Assembly: GCF_004328705.1 (NCBI RefSeq)
Contig: NZ_CP035319.1
Location: 2,914,001-2,978,000 of the forward strand
DNA from: Rhodococcus sp. ABRD24
GTDB taxonomy: Bacteria; Actinomycetota; Actinomycetes; Mycobacteriales; Mycobacteriaceae
DNA: 64,000 nucleotides
Direction of reading: 5' to 3'
Shown: one piece after another, positions 9,041-17,975 of the stretch
How the letters are laid out: the number at the start of each line of letters is the position of its first letter
Numbering within the stretch: the first letter of the stretch is position 1
Made by a program: the position numbers and the translations under genes
Notes under the pieces: model-generated
Databases searched by the model: none
Told to the model about the DNA's origin: nothing
The model's input: only the letters and a program-made list of their open reading frames with translations

Positions 9041-10519
9041 ATGACGACATCTTCCGAACTCGATACCCTTACCGCGGCGGAGACCTCCCGAGCCGTTCGA
9101 GCCAAGCACCTCTCACCGGTGGAGACCACCGAGGCGGCGATCGAACGGATCGAACGACGCAACCCGAGTCTGAATGCCGTTACATACAAGGGGTATGACG
9201 AAGCCCGCGCCCGTGCGCGGCAGCTGGAAGCGCAGATTGTGCAGGGCGAAGACGTCGGGGTGCTGGCGGGCGTGCCCAGTCTCATGAAGGATCTGTTCGG
9301 CTTCAAGCCGGGCTGGCCCGCGACGCTCGGCGGGCTGTCGGCGTTGCGCCACAACATCTCCGACACCTGGAGCATGTTCCCGGCCCGCGTCGAGGCCGCC
9401 GGCAGTATCGTCGTCGGGCAGACCAACAGTCCCGCCTTCGGATTTCGCGGCACGACGGACAACGCAACCGTGGGGCCCACCCGGAATCCGTTCGATCCGA
9501 CCCGGAATCCGGGCGGCTCGTCCGGCGGAAGTTCGGCGGCGGTGGCGGACGGAATGGTTGCGCTCGCAGGCGCCACCGACGGTGGCGGATCGATCCGCAT
9601 CCCTGCCGCGTGGAGCGGTGTGGTCGGATTTCAGCCATCGGCGGGCCGCCTGCCTTTCGTCGCCCGGCCGAACGCCTTCGGGACCTCCTGCTTCCTCTAT
9701 GAAGGGCCGATCACGCGCACCGTCGAAGACTCCGCGCTCGCGATGACGGCACTGCACGGTTTCGATCCGCGGGACCCGATCGCTCTCGACGGGACCGTCG
9801 ACTTCATGGGCGCGCTCACGCGAGGAGTGAAGGGCAAGCGCATCGGATACACCGCCGACTACGGGATCTACCCGGTGGACAAGCAGGTGCGGGACGTCGT
9901 CGACAACGCGGTGCGGGTGTTCGAGGAGCTCGGTGCCGTCGTCGAACCCGTCGACTTCGGCTTCACCGTCTCGCAGCGTGAACTGAGCGACATGTGGTCG
10001 CGGGTGACAGCGCTCGGAGTTCACGAGACGCTGGCATCTCTCGCCGAGAACGGCCTCGACCTACGATCGGAAACTCCACGCGAACTGCCGGAGTCGATGA
10101 TGCGCTGGGTCGATCTGGTTCCGACCCTCGGCCCGGACGATCTCATCCGGGATCAGCGGATGAGGACCAGCGTCTACGATCGTTTCGCGGATGTCTTCGC
10201 CACCTACGACTACATCGTTGCGCCGACGCTGGCGTGCATGCCCGTCCTGAACGGCCACGACGGAGAAACCCAGGGGCCGACGGAGATCAACGGTGAACAG
10301 GTGGACCCACTGATCGGCTGGTGCATGACCTATTTCACCAACTTCACGGGAAACCCCAGTGCATCTGTGCCGGCCGGACTCTCGAACGGCCTCCCGGTGG
10401 GCATGCTCGTGATGGGGCGTAGACACGACGACGCCGGCGTCATGGCAGCGATCGCTGCCTTCGAGCAGGCACGCCCGTGGGCCGACCACTACCGCATTCC
10501 TGACACCCGCCCACTGTGA
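9041..10519 (+). CDS. Amidase-signature family amidase
   Basis: 492 residues from the ATG at 9041, which is preceded by GAGGAG. The Ser-cisSer-Lys triad of the amidase-signature family is present: Lys83 in SLMKDLFG, cis-Ser in GGSSGGSS (from residue 160), and nucleophile Ser184 in TDGGGSIRIPA. These enzymes hydrolyse carboxylic amides to acid and ammonia; relatives include aryl-acylamidases, 6-aminohexanoate-cyclic-dimer hydrolase and GatA. The usual length is 450-500. It is followed by a very strong hairpin terminator, so it probably forms a single-gene unit, with the LuxR regulator upstream. The substrate is not deducible. Confidence 0.9.
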   Translation: MTTSSELDTLTAAETSRAVRAKHLSPVETTEAAIERIERRNPSLNAVTYKGYDEARARARQLEAQIVQGEDVGVLAGVPSLMKDLFGFKPGWPATLGGLSALRHNISDTWSMFPARVEAAGSIVVGQTNSPAFGFRGTTDNATVGPTRNPFDPTRNPGGSSGGSSAAVADGMVALAGATDGGGSIRIPAAWSGVVGFQPSAGRLPFVARPNAFGTSCFLYEGPITRTVEDSALAMTALHGFDPRDPIALDGTVDFMGALTRGVKGKRIGYTADYGIYPVDKQVRDVVDNAVRVFEELGAVVEPVDFGFTVSQRELSDMWSRVTALGVHETLASLAENGLDLRSETPRELPESMMRWVDLVPTLGPDDLIRDQRMRTSVYDRFADVFATYDYIVAPTLACMPVLNGHDGETQGPTEINGEQVDPLIGWCMTYFTNFTGNPSASVPAGLSNGLPVGMLVMGRRHDDAGVMAAIAAFEQARPWADHYRIPDTRPL

Positions 10520-10524
10520 CCGGG

Positions 10525-10565
10525 CTGGAGGGGGAAGTGAGGTCCTCACTTCCTTCCCCCTCCAG
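10525..10565 (+). terminator. Strong terminator hairpin after amidase
   Basis: CTGGAGGGGGA then AGTGAGG on the left pairs with CTCACTT and TCCCCCTCCAG on the right, forming a long nearly perfect stem with a 2-base loop and one small bulge. It starts 5 bp after the amidase stop codon. Confidence 0.75.
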
Positions 10566-10634
10566 ATAGGTCAGCTCACTGACGCGACCCCCGCCGGTCG
10601 CGGCTCTGTGCCCATCAGCCCTGGAAAGGTCAGC

Positions 10635-11843
10635 ATGTCGACGACCAAGTCCTCTAGTGAACGTTCAATCGCAAGAACCAGCCAATATGCTTCTGTCGGA
10701 ACAGCGCTCGGTGCATCAATCGTCTGTGTAGCCGCTCTGGGTGTCGCGCTCCTGCTCGAAGCTGCCACGTCCGCGCGCTCGAGCTCGACGCGGAGCTACG
10801 AGCAGTGGACCGCCGACATCTCGAAGTCGTGGACGGCGTGGTGGACGTGGGTGCTCGGAGACTTCACCGAGCCGACCTCGTACAAGAGTCCACTCGCGTC
10901 GATCGGGCTGCTCGTGGGCGCGTTCGCCGCGTATCTCCTGTGGCGGTCCTCGTCCCGGTTCGCCGGCACACCGGTCTCGTACGGGTTCGGGGCCCGCTTT
11001 CCCTGGATGATCGGAGCGGTGGTTCTGTCCCTGCTGGCGACGAATCTGTTGTTCCGCGGCATGCTCGTGGACGGGACGTGGCAGCCGACCTTCGTCGTCG
11101 TCGCCTCGGTCCCCGCTGCTGTCGTGCTGCTCTACGGGCGCGGCTGGGCCGTCTTGGGCACCGCTGCCGTCCTCGGAGTCGTGACCGTACCGCCTCTCGC
11201 GATGGTTCTGATCGCGAACCTCTGTGTCCCAACGGGGATCCCGAATGTCGTCGGAATCGTCTCGGCGATGGCCATCGGCGGTGCGATCGCGTGCGCAGCG
11301 TGTCGCTTCTTGCCCTGGATGAGGGTGACCGACGATCCGCCGCCACCGCACGGGCGGGTCCGAGTGAACGTGGGACACAGTGAAGCTGCATGGACCGTTC
11401 GCCGCGTGCTCGCCGACTTCTCGGAGGCACAGTTCATCGGCAGCGAATGGGCCGGCGGACTGATGATCGTCGGCGCGTGCGTCGGGTTCCTCATCGACCC
11501 GACCTTCGCCGGCTACGGTCTCGAACTGCTACCCCGGATACTTTTCGCCCAGGTACTCACTTCCGCGATCGGGGTGGTGCTGTGGCGGCAGTGGTATCGC
11601 GCTGGGGGTTGGACTGCGACCTACGTTCCCGTGGTCTCGAGCGCACCTACCGCCGTGGTCGCCTTCGGCGGCAGCTGGTCTGCTCTCGTCCTGGGAGCAG
11701 TTCTCGGCGCCGTACTCGGGGCCCCCGTTGCCCGACTGCTCGCAAAGCCGCTTCCTCCGCTGTTCCATCCGTTCATCGCCAACGTCACCTCGATGGCTGT
11801 GACCACTCTTGTCGTGTACTGGTCGCTGACAGCCATTCTCTGA
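10635..11843 (+). CDS. Polytopic membrane protein with internal duplication, unrecognised family
   Basis: 402 residues from the ATG at 10635, which has GGAAAGG seven bases upstream; a GTG at 10608 would add nine residues. About ten hydrophobic segments are visible, split by a central polar stretch (WMRVTDDPPPPHGRVRVNV). Two similar blocks can be aligned by eye: around residues 145-190 (GTWQPTFVVVASVPAAVVLL) and 325-370 (GGWTATYVPVVSSAPTAVVA), each followed by a Gly/Ala/Val-rich helix and a proline. Such duplicated, pseudo-symmetric architecture is typical of secondary transporters. Its place between an amidase and an amine/amide operon suggests a permease for an amide, amine or acid. I do not recognise the family. 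Confidence 0.7.
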   Translation: MSTTKSSSERSIARTSQYASVGTALGASIVCVAALGVALLLEAATSARSSSTRSYEQWTADISKSWTAWWTWVLGDFTEPTSYKSPLASIGLLVGAFAAYLLWRSSSRFAGTPVSYGFGARFPWMIGAVVLSLLATNLLFRGMLVDGTWQPTFVVVASVPAAVVLLYGRGWAVLGTAAVLGVVTVPPLAMVLIANLCVPTGIPNVVGIVSAMAIGGAIACAACRFLPWMRVTDDPPPPHGRVRVNVGHSEAAWTVRRVLADFSEAQFIGSEWAGGLMIVGACVGFLIDPTFAGYGLELLPRILFAQVLTSAIGVVLWRQWYRAGGWTATYVPVVSSAPTAVVAFGGSWSALVLGAVLGAVLGAPVARLLAKPLPPLFHPFIANVTSMAVTTLVVYWSLTAIL

Positions 11844-11864
11844 CGCCGGAAGGCTCACGGAAGA

Positions 11865-11885
11865 GGTGAACCTGGTGTGTTCACC
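11865..11885. terminator. Small hairpin between convergent genes
   Basis: GGTGAAC (11865-11871) and GTTCACC (11879-11885) form a 7-bp stem overlapping the stop codon of the minus-strand MocR gene. It could act for both converging genes. There is no U-run. Confidence 0.35.
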
Positions 11886-13311
11886 CTGACACGGCACCGA
11901 ACTGCATCCACGATTCGCCGAGTCGCCGCACTCCCGCCTCGATATCGGCTGCGGACTTGTAGAACACCAGGCGGAGATGGTCATCGCCGCTACCGTCCGC
12001 GGTGAAGGTGGACCCGGCGGCGATCAGTACGCCGTTCCTGCGGGCCTCGATAGCGAATTGTGTCGCAGAGCCGTGGGGTAGTGCAATCCACAGAGACCAA
12101 CCCTCGGCCGGATTGTGCCATGTCCAGTCGGGTACAGCGGCCCTGAGAAGCGACTGCGTGAGCTGCAGACTTTCGGCTGCTTCGAGCTTGCGCCGCTCCG
12201 CGATCTCCGTGTGGTGGTGCAGGAGTTCGAGCGAGACGATCTGGGCGATCAGCGATGTGCCCAAGTCCTCGACGCCCTTGAGTCGAGCGAGACGCTCGGC
12301 GATGGGGGCAGGTGCGCGCAGCCATCCGACTCGGAGTCCGTCCCACAAGAGCTTTCCGACTCCGCCGATCGTGATGATCGGTGCATCCGGATTCGTGGCG
12401 GCCAGCGGCGTCTGGCGGGCACCGCTTCGCGACAGACCCGCGTAGACATCGTCGTCGACGATCACGGTCGAGGATGCCGCTGCGAGGTCGACGACGTGCT
12501 GGCGTTGCTCGTCGGTCATGGCGGTTCCGGTCACGGAATGACAGGTCGACATCGTGTAGATCAGATCCGGTCGGTGACTCCTCATCGCTTCCGTGAGGTG
12601 GTCGGGATCGAACCCTGCGGAACCGGACCGGACCGAGACGATGTGCGCAGAGCGCGAGCGCATCTGATCCAATGCCCCCAGGTACGTGGGACTTTCGAGG
12701 ATAACGGATCCGCGCGGACGCATGAAGAGCCGGCACACCAGTGCGAGCGCTTGTTGTGCGCCCGACGTCACCACCACCTCGTTCGATCGGGTGGGCAGTC
12801 CTCGGGCCGTGTACCACTCGGCGATCCACTGCCGCAGCTCGGGCAGCCCGTGCAGATAGTGCACGGCGCTGTCGGCGAGCCGAACAACCTCGGCAGCGCT
12901 GGATGTGACGGCGTCGTGGAGTTCGATCGGGGCAGGTGGCGTGGGACTGACGAAATCGACAACTGGCGAATGCACGGCCGACCCGGCGGTTGGGTCACTC
13001 TCGGGGGTTTCGACCCAGTCCATCATCCTGGTCGCGCGCTCCTTCACCGGGCGACGGGCGAAGGTCCCTCTCCCCGTGGTGCTCTCGGCCCAGCCCATCT
13101 CCTTGAGTCTCCTGTAGGCCTGCACCACCGTCGTTCTGCTCACGGTGAGGGCGTCGGCTATGTCCCTCTCGCCGGGGAGCTTCTCGCCGACTCGGATGTG
13201 TCCGGCGCAGATCAATGCCTCGAAGCACTCCGCGATGCTCCGATACCGGGGTCCAGGAACGCCTTCGGTTCGGAGCAAGTGCCAGATGATCATTCTATTC
13301 ATGGTCGACAA
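11881..13311 (-). CDS. MocR-type regulator (GntR winged helix fused to aminotransferase fold)
   Basis: 476 residues. The winged-helix region is about residues 25-90: GEKLPGERDIADALTVSRTT, then GWAESTTGRGTFARRPV. The aminotransferase-like domain has VTSGAQQALALVCRLFMRPR, VIVDDDVYAGLSR and the expected Lys in GGVGKLLWDGLRVGW. It is divergent from the glutamine-amidotransferase/AmiS/amidase/GS operon starting at 13418, so that operon is its probable target. A perfect 10-bp inverted repeat (13334-13343 and 13379-13388) lies in the shared promoter region. The inducer is probably an amine or amino acid made by that pathway. Confidence 0.88.
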   Translation of the reverse strand: MSTMNRMIIWHLLRTEGVPGPRYRSIAECFEALICAGHIRVGEKLPGERDIADALTVSRTTVVQAYRRLKEMGWAESTTGRGTFARRPVKERATRMMDWVETPESDPTAGSAVHSPVVDFVSPTPPAPIELHDAVTSSAAEVVRLADSAVHYLHGLPELRQWIAEWYTARGLPTRSNEVVVTSGAQQALALVCRLFMRPRGSVILESPTYLGALDQMRSRSAHIVSVRSGSAGFDPDHLTEAMRSHRPDLIYTMSTCHSVTGTAMTDEQRQHVVDLAAASSTVIVDDDVYAGLSRSGARQTPLAATNPDAPIITIGGVGKLLWDGLRVGWLRAPAPIAERLARLKGVEDLGTSLIAQIVSLELLHHHTEIAERRKLEAAESLQLTQSLLRAAVPDWTWHNPAEGWSLWIALPHGSATQFAIEARRNGVLIAAGSTFTADGSGDDHLRLVFYKSAADIEAGVRRLGESWMQFGAVSG

Positions 13312-13333
13312 GAAACAAGTCCAATCTCGAATG

Positions 13334-13388
13334 GGTGGCCTCTTGTGTGCTGGGCATCACAGCTACATCATCGTCTGCAGAGGCCACC
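13334..13388. promoter_or_regulatory. Inverted-repeat candidate operator
   Basis: GGTGGCCTCT at 13334-13343 and AGAGGCCACC at 13379-13388 are perfect reverse complements, with 35 bp between. They lie in the 106-bp divergent promoter region between the MocR gene and the glutamine amidotransferase gene. The centre-to-centre distance is 45 bp, so both arms could be bound by one dimeric regulator. Confidence 0.5.
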
Positions 13389-13417
13389 ACTGCAACCATG
13401 AAATGTGAGAGGCGTAT

Positions 13418-14173
13418 ATGTCGAAACAGAACTCCGCTGCAGGTTTCAACGGGAAAACCGGTCACCAGGTTCTCGTTATTCAGCACGTCGAATGTGAGCC
13501 GCCGGCAGCCTTCGAAGATGTGCTCGTCGAACGCGGCATCGAAATCGATCGAATCGAGTTGGATCGGGGCGATACGTTGCCCGACTGGCGGTTGTACGAC
13601 GCCATCATCGCGATGGGCGGACCGATGGGTGCGGTCGACGACGAAGAATTTCCCTGGCTCGTCGACGAGCGGAAATTCATCGAAGATGCCGTGCGGGCCG
13701 GTATGCCGTACTGGGGCGTCTGCCTGGGAGCGCAACTCCTGGCTGCCTCGTTCGGTGCCGAGATCTACACAGGTGAGGTGCCGGAGGTCGGCATGAACGA
13801 GGTTGCTCTGACCGCAGTGGCCGAGCGGGACCCGGTGTTTTCCGAGCTGCCATCCTCGTTTCCCGTGTTTCAGTGGCATTCGGACTCCTTCGTGCTTCCG
13901 GAGGGATTCTCTCGGCTGTGCGAATCGAAGCTGTACGAGAATCAGGTCATTGCCCGCGGCGCGGCCTATGGGGTCCAGTTCCATGTCGAAGTGACCGAGT
14001 CACTTGCGGCGGAGTGGGGCGATATCCCGGAATACAAGGAGGCTTTGGAGTCCATTCACGGTGAGGGCGCCTCGCGGAAGATCTTGGAAGAGTTGAGGCT
14101 GAACATCGACGGAAATATGAAAATTGCCAGGAAGATCTTCAGCTCATGGCTCGACAATTTCGTGGATCGGTAA
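13418..14173 (+). CDS. Class-I glutamine amidotransferase-like protein
   Basis: 251 residues. The class-I GATase triad is complete: Cys102 in WGVCLGAQLLA, His189 and Glu191 in VQFHVEV. It resembles the stand-alone GMP-synthase-like GATases. Such a protein is paired with a glutamine-synthetase-like ligase in aniline catabolic clusters (TdnT/AtdA2 with TdnQ/AtdA1), where the ligase makes and the amidotransferase-like protein hydrolyses or channels a gamma-glutamyl amide. Here a GS-like gene (16351) is in the same operon, so a role in gamma-glutamyl-amine turnover is a reasonable inference. It starts the operon that continues with AmiS, an amidase and GS. A role in glutamine hydrolysis for another partner cannot be excluded. 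Confidence 0.85.
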   Translation: MSKQNSAAGFNGKTGHQVLVIQHVECEPPAAFEDVLVERGIEIDRIELDRGDTLPDWRLYDAIIAMGGPMGAVDDEEFPWLVDERKFIEDAVRAGMPYWGVCLGAQLLAASFGAEIYTGEVPEVGMNEVALTAVAERDPVFSELPSSFPVFQWHSDSFVLPEGFSRLCESKLYENQVIARGAAYGVQFHVEVTESLAAEWGDIPEYKEALESIHGEGASRKILEELRLNIDGNMKIARKIFSSWLDNFVDR

Positions 14174-14208
14174 TCGGTGCATTCATCAGGGAATGATCAG
14201 GAGAAGTA

Positions 14209-14862
14209 ATGTCCAGCTTGTCTCTCATGTTCGTGGGGTCCGTCCTACTGTTGAACGGCCTCGGCCTGTTGGGTGTTGTCGGACCGAAGGCAACCGCTCC
14301 GGTCAACGTGTTCATCGGTTCAGCTCTGGTGATCACCGTGTTGTCTGCGGTGCTCTCGAGTCTGAAAGCGGAGGCCGGGCAGCTCGATGTCGTGCTGGGT
14401 GTCACGGGGTTCCTGCTCTTCGCCTTCACCTACCTTTACGTGGCATTCAACAACTTCGGAAGTCTGCCGGGAGATGGTCTCGGCTGGTACTGCGGGTGGG
14501 CCGCCTTGGTATCCGCGTTCCTGGCTGCCGTCAACTTCGTCCGATTCTCGGACGTCAAGTTCGGATTCATCTGGCTGTCGTGGGTGGTTCTGTTCTCGGC
14601 CTTCTTCTTCGTTCTCGCATTGGGACAGGAGTGGCTACAGCGCCCAACTGGCTGGCTGGCAGTGCTGCAGGCGTTCACGACAACGACGATCCCGGGTGCT
14701 ATGCAGCTCACGGGGACCTGGAACGAACTGAGTACGACGGTGGTCGTCGCCGTTCAGGTCATCGTTGTCGCCGTCTTTCTGGCACTCGTGGCACGCGCAA
14801 GGACGACGCACCTGGAACCTGAAACAGTCGGCGAGAAAAGGGATCTCGAACTGCATCGGTGA
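14209..14862 (+). CDS. AmiS/UreI-family transporter
   Basis: 217 residues with six or seven membrane helices. The N-terminal block (MSSLSLMFVGSVLLLNGLGL) and the block FAFTYLYVAFNNFGSLPGDG match the AmiS/UreI family, inner-membrane channels for urea and short-chain amides. It lies 35 bp after the GATase-like gene and just before an amidase. The AmiS-amidase pairing is known from aliphatic amidase operons. It probably admits the amide or ammonium-releasing substrate of this operon. Confidence 0.88.
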   Translation: MSSLSLMFVGSVLLLNGLGLLGVVGPKATAPVNVFIGSALVITVLSAVLSSLKAEAGQLDVVLGVTGFLLFAFTYLYVAFNNFGSLPGDGLGWYCGWAALVSAFLAAVNFVRFSDVKFGFIWLSWVVLFSAFFFVLALGQEWLQRPTGWLAVLQAFTTTTIPGAMQLTGTWNELSTTVVVAVQVIVVAVFLALVARARTTHLEPETVGEKRDLELHR

Positions 14863-14909
14863 CGTGCGCACCGCGATCATGCCCACCAAGAAACCGAATC
14901 GAGAAGAAG

Positions 14910-16340
14910 ATGACCGTACCGCGAGTGGAGCCGGGGTTTTACTCGATCTCCGAGCTTCACAATGCCTACCGGACGAGAGAATTCACGCCATCCGAGGTGG
15001 TCGACGACATCCTCCGCCGTGCGCGGGCTTTCGAGTCGTTGAATACCTTCATCACCCTGGATGAAGACGGATGCAGAGCGCAGGCGGAAGTGGCGACACG
15101 AGCGCTCGAACGCCACGGGCCGACCCCCGAGAAGCCTCTGCTGGGCATCCCTGTCACCGTCAAGGACCTGATTCGCACCCGTGGTCTCCGCACGACGCGC
15201 GGATCGCTTGTCACGAAAGACTTTGTACCCTACGAGGATTCTCCGTCCGTAGCGCGACTACGGGAAGCCGGAGCTGTGATAGTGGGGAAGACCAACACCA
15301 GTGAAGGTGGTTGGAAGGGTGATGCTGCAAACCAACTTGTCGGACCGTCGCTCAACCCGTGGGCTCACGAGCGCTCCGCCGGCGGCTCGAGCGGCGGTGC
15401 GGGTGTCGCCGCAGCGATGGGTTTCGGGCCGGTCGCGGTCGGGACGGACGGCGCCGGTAGCGTGCGGATTCCCGCAGCCTTCTGCGGGGTCGTCGGCTTC
15501 AAACCGACACTAGGACGCATCCCGTACTGGCCTCATTCGTCCGACGGCCTGTCCCACATCGGGGTGCTCACCCGCAGCGTCGAGGACGCGGCTCGATCGG
15601 TGGCGGTCATGAGTGGCCCAGATCCTCGAGATCGTCTGAGCGGTATCGGTGATCGGGTCGAGCTTCTGACGCGCAGCGGTGCCGGCACGCGTTCGCTGCG
15701 AGTAGGTGTCACGAGTTCGCTCGGAAACGTACAACCAGATGCATCCGTGGAGAGCGCACTCTACGACGCAGCGGCACTGCTGCGCGAGATCGGCTACGAC
15801 ACTGTCGAACTCGATATCGACCTTCCGGACCCCTACCGGATTCTCGACACCATCTGGGCCGGTCACGAGGCCGCGAGTCACTGGGAGAACTTCGACGAGA
15901 TCGCGCACCTACTCGACCCGGGGTACGCGAGCTTGATCCGGAGAGGTCGGAAGCTCGGTGCCGGTCAACTCGCGCGTGCGCACGATCTTCGCCACGACTA
16001 CACGATGGCTGTGCGGACGGCGACACGTGACGTGGACATCCTCCTGACGCCGACGACACCGATCACCGCGTTCCCGTCCGATCAGGGCGAGTCCGTCGTC
16101 GTCGACGGGAAGGTCTCCGAGGGGCTTTCGTGGACGCCGTACACGTACCCCTTCAATCTGACGGGGCAGCCCGCGGTCAGCATGCCGGCCGCACTCGACC
16201 CTCGCGGACTTCCGATCGGAATCCAGTTCGTGGGGCGGTTCGGCGACGACCACTGCGTCCTCGGCATTGCCGCCGACTACGAGGCCAACCGGGCATGGAA
16301 GCCCGTCTATCCAGAGCTCGTCAATCACTCGACCTACTGA
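14910..16340 (+). CDS. Amidase-signature family amidase
   Basis: 476 residues from the ATG at 14910, preceded by GAGAAGAAG. The triad is visible: Lys85 in VTVKDLIRT, cis-Ser in AGGSSGGAGVA, and nucleophile Ser184 in TDGAGSVRIPA. It is distinct from the amidase at 9041 (low similarity outside the signature). It lies between the AmiS-like channel and the GS-like ligase, with a 10-bp gap to the latter, so all are likely one transcript. It would hydrolyse the imported amide, or release a product from a gamma-glutamyl intermediate. GatA is unlikely, because gatB and gatC are absent here. Confidence 0.9.
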   Translation: MTVPRVEPGFYSISELHNAYRTREFTPSEVVDDILRRARAFESLNTFITLDEDGCRAQAEVATRALERHGPTPEKPLLGIPVTVKDLIRTRGLRTTRGSLVTKDFVPYEDSPSVARLREAGAVIVGKTNTSEGGWKGDAANQLVGPSLNPWAHERSAGGSSGGAGVAAAMGFGPVAVGTDGAGSVRIPAAFCGVVGFKPTLGRIPYWPHSSDGLSHIGVLTRSVEDAARSVAVMSGPDPRDRLSGIGDRVELLTRSGAGTRSLRVGVTSSLGNVQPDASVESALYDAAALLREIGYDTVELDIDLPDPYRILDTIWAGHEAASHWENFDEIAHLLDPGYASLIRRGRKLGAGQLARAHDLRHDYTMAVRTATRDVDILLTPTTPITAFPSDQGESVVVDGKVSEGLSWTPYTYPFNLTGQPAVSMPAALDPRGLPIGIQFVGRFGDDHCVLGIAADYEANRAWKPVYPELVNHSTY

Positions 16341-16350
16341 AGGAATGCAC

Positions 16351-17886
16351 ATGTCCGAGAACATCAGTACCGCGACACTGAAGAACCTGAGCACCGGCCG
16401 TTCGGGGTTCATCGAGATGCACAATCTGTGGACACCGCGGCAGAAGGCCAAGGCCGCCGAGATCCTTGCGCAGATCGAGGACAGCGGGCTGGAGGTGATC
16501 CGCATGTCCTTCTGTGATCCCCACGGCCTGTCGCGAAGCAAGGCAGTGACTGCTTCTTCCTTCGCGTCGGTCCTGAGGAACGGGATCGATTGCAGTCCTG
16601 GTCCGTTCATCTTCGACACCGGTCTGGACCTGGTGTTCAATCCGTTCGAACGCGGTGGTGGACTCAACGACGACGAGATGACGGGTGCCAGCAGCTTCGT
16701 GCTGGTTCCGGATCCGGAAACATTTCGTGTCCTCCCCTGGGCGGACAAGGTGGGATGGATCATCGGTGACGAGTACTTCAAGTCGGGGCGCCCGGTGCCG
16801 TTCTCGTCGCGACAACTGCTGAAGCGGATGTTGGCGGAGGTCGAGGCACGAGACTTGCAGTACGTCGTGGGTCTCGAGGTCGAGTGGTATCTCACCCGCC
16901 TGGTCGACCTGAAGAACGATCTCGAGTCCGTGGGCGGCTTCGGGTCCCCAGGTGCCGCGCCGGTTGTCGCACCGGTCAACCTGGGCTATCAGTTCAACAG
17001 CGAGAATCTGATCGATGAAGTGGAGGGTCTGATTCGAGAGATTCGATCCACGCTGTTGTCGTTCGGTATCCCGCTACGGACGACAGAGCACGAGTCCGGC
17101 CCGGGCCAGATGGAGTTCACGTTCGACCCGATGCCGGCCCTCGAGGCCGCGGACGCGATGCTCCTGTTCCGGACCACTGTCAAGCAGCTGTGCGCACGCG
17201 CCGGTTACCACGCGACCTTCATGTGCGCTCCTGCGCTCAGCGGGTTCGACGCGAGCGGGTGGCACCTCCATCAGTCGCTCTTCGACAAGGGCATCGGTGA
17301 GAATGTGTTCGTGGCTCAGCAGGAAGGCGACTTCGTCTCCGAGTTCGCCACACACTTCGCCGGCGGGCTCGTTCATCACGCGGCGGCGACCGCCATCTTC
17401 GCGGCACCGACGGTAAACGGTTACAAGAGATTCAGCGATCGATTCTCGCTCTCACCCGACAGGGCGACGTGGTCCGCTGACAACCGCGGAACCTATCTGC
17501 GAGTGCTGGGCGGTCCCGGTGACCCCGCAACCCACTTCGAGAACCGGCTCGGTGAACCGGCAGCCAATCCCTACCTGTACATGGCGTCTCAGCTGATTGC
17601 CGGGCTGGACGGGGTGGACAACAAGATCGATCCGGGACCGCTGACCGACAATCCACACGAGAAGGATCTGCCGCGTCTGCCGTCGAGCCTGGCGCAGGCG
17701 GCAGATGCGCTCGATGCCAGCGAGTTGTTCCGGCGCAGCGCGGGCGATGCGTTCGTCGACTTCTACCTGGGGCTGAAGCGGAACGAATGGCGCAGGTACA
17801 TCCAGTACCTGGAAGAGAACGGAATTCGTGAAGATCAGAATTCGGTGACGGAGTGGGAGCAGCGGGAGTACTTCCGCAGCTACTGA
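16351..17886 (+). CDS. Glutamine-synthetase-like ligase (probable gamma-glutamylamide synthetase)
   Basis: 511 residues; the ATG at 16351 has AAGGA upstream, and an ATG at 16345 is also possible. The GS beta-grasp and catalytic domains are present: TTEHESGPGQMEFTFDP (metal/glutamate-binding block), GWHLHQSLFD, APTVNGYKRFSDRFSLSPD (ATP/glutamate loop) and ENRLGEPAANPYLYMASQLI. The sequence departs from housekeeping GlnA in length and loops and groups by feel with GlnT/PuuA/IpuC-type enzymes that join glutamate to amines. With the GATase-like protein and two amidases, the operon most likely uses gamma-glutamylation of an amine. The actual amine is unknown. Confidence 0.85.
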   Translation: MSENISTATLKNLSTGRSGFIEMHNLWTPRQKAKAAEILAQIEDSGLEVIRMSFCDPHGLSRSKAVTASSFASVLRNGIDCSPGPFIFDTGLDLVFNPFERGGGLNDDEMTGASSFVLVPDPETFRVLPWADKVGWIIGDEYFKSGRPVPFSSRQLLKRMLAEVEARDLQYVVGLEVEWYLTRLVDLKNDLESVGGFGSPGAAPVVAPVNLGYQFNSENLIDEVEGLIREIRSTLLSFGIPLRTTEHESGPGQMEFTFDPMPALEAADAMLLFRTTVKQLCARAGYHATFMCAPALSGFDASGWHLHQSLFDKGIGENVFVAQQEGDFVSEFATHFAGGLVHHAAATAIFAAPTVNGYKRFSDRFSLSPDRATWSADNRGTYLRVLGGPGDPATHFENRLGEPAANPYLYMASQLIAGLDGVDNKIDPGPLTDNPHEKDLPRLPSSLAQAADALDASELFRRSAGDAFVDFYLGLKRNEWRRYIQYLEENGIREDQNSVTEWEQREYFRSY

Positions 17887-17894
17887 TCGGGCGC

Positions 17895-17919
17895 CCCCGC
17901 CGCTCTGTCGGCGGCGGGG
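17895..17919 (+). terminator. Terminator hairpin after GS-like gene
   Basis: CCCCGCCGC (17895-17903) and GCGGCGGGG (17911-17919) form a perfect 9-bp GC stem with a 7-base loop, 8 bp after the stop codon. Confidence 0.65.
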
Positions 17920-17975
17920 TTCCCGAGTCTTCTCCGAGGTTCATTGCTGGATGGTTGGATGTGTTGGAAGGTTCT

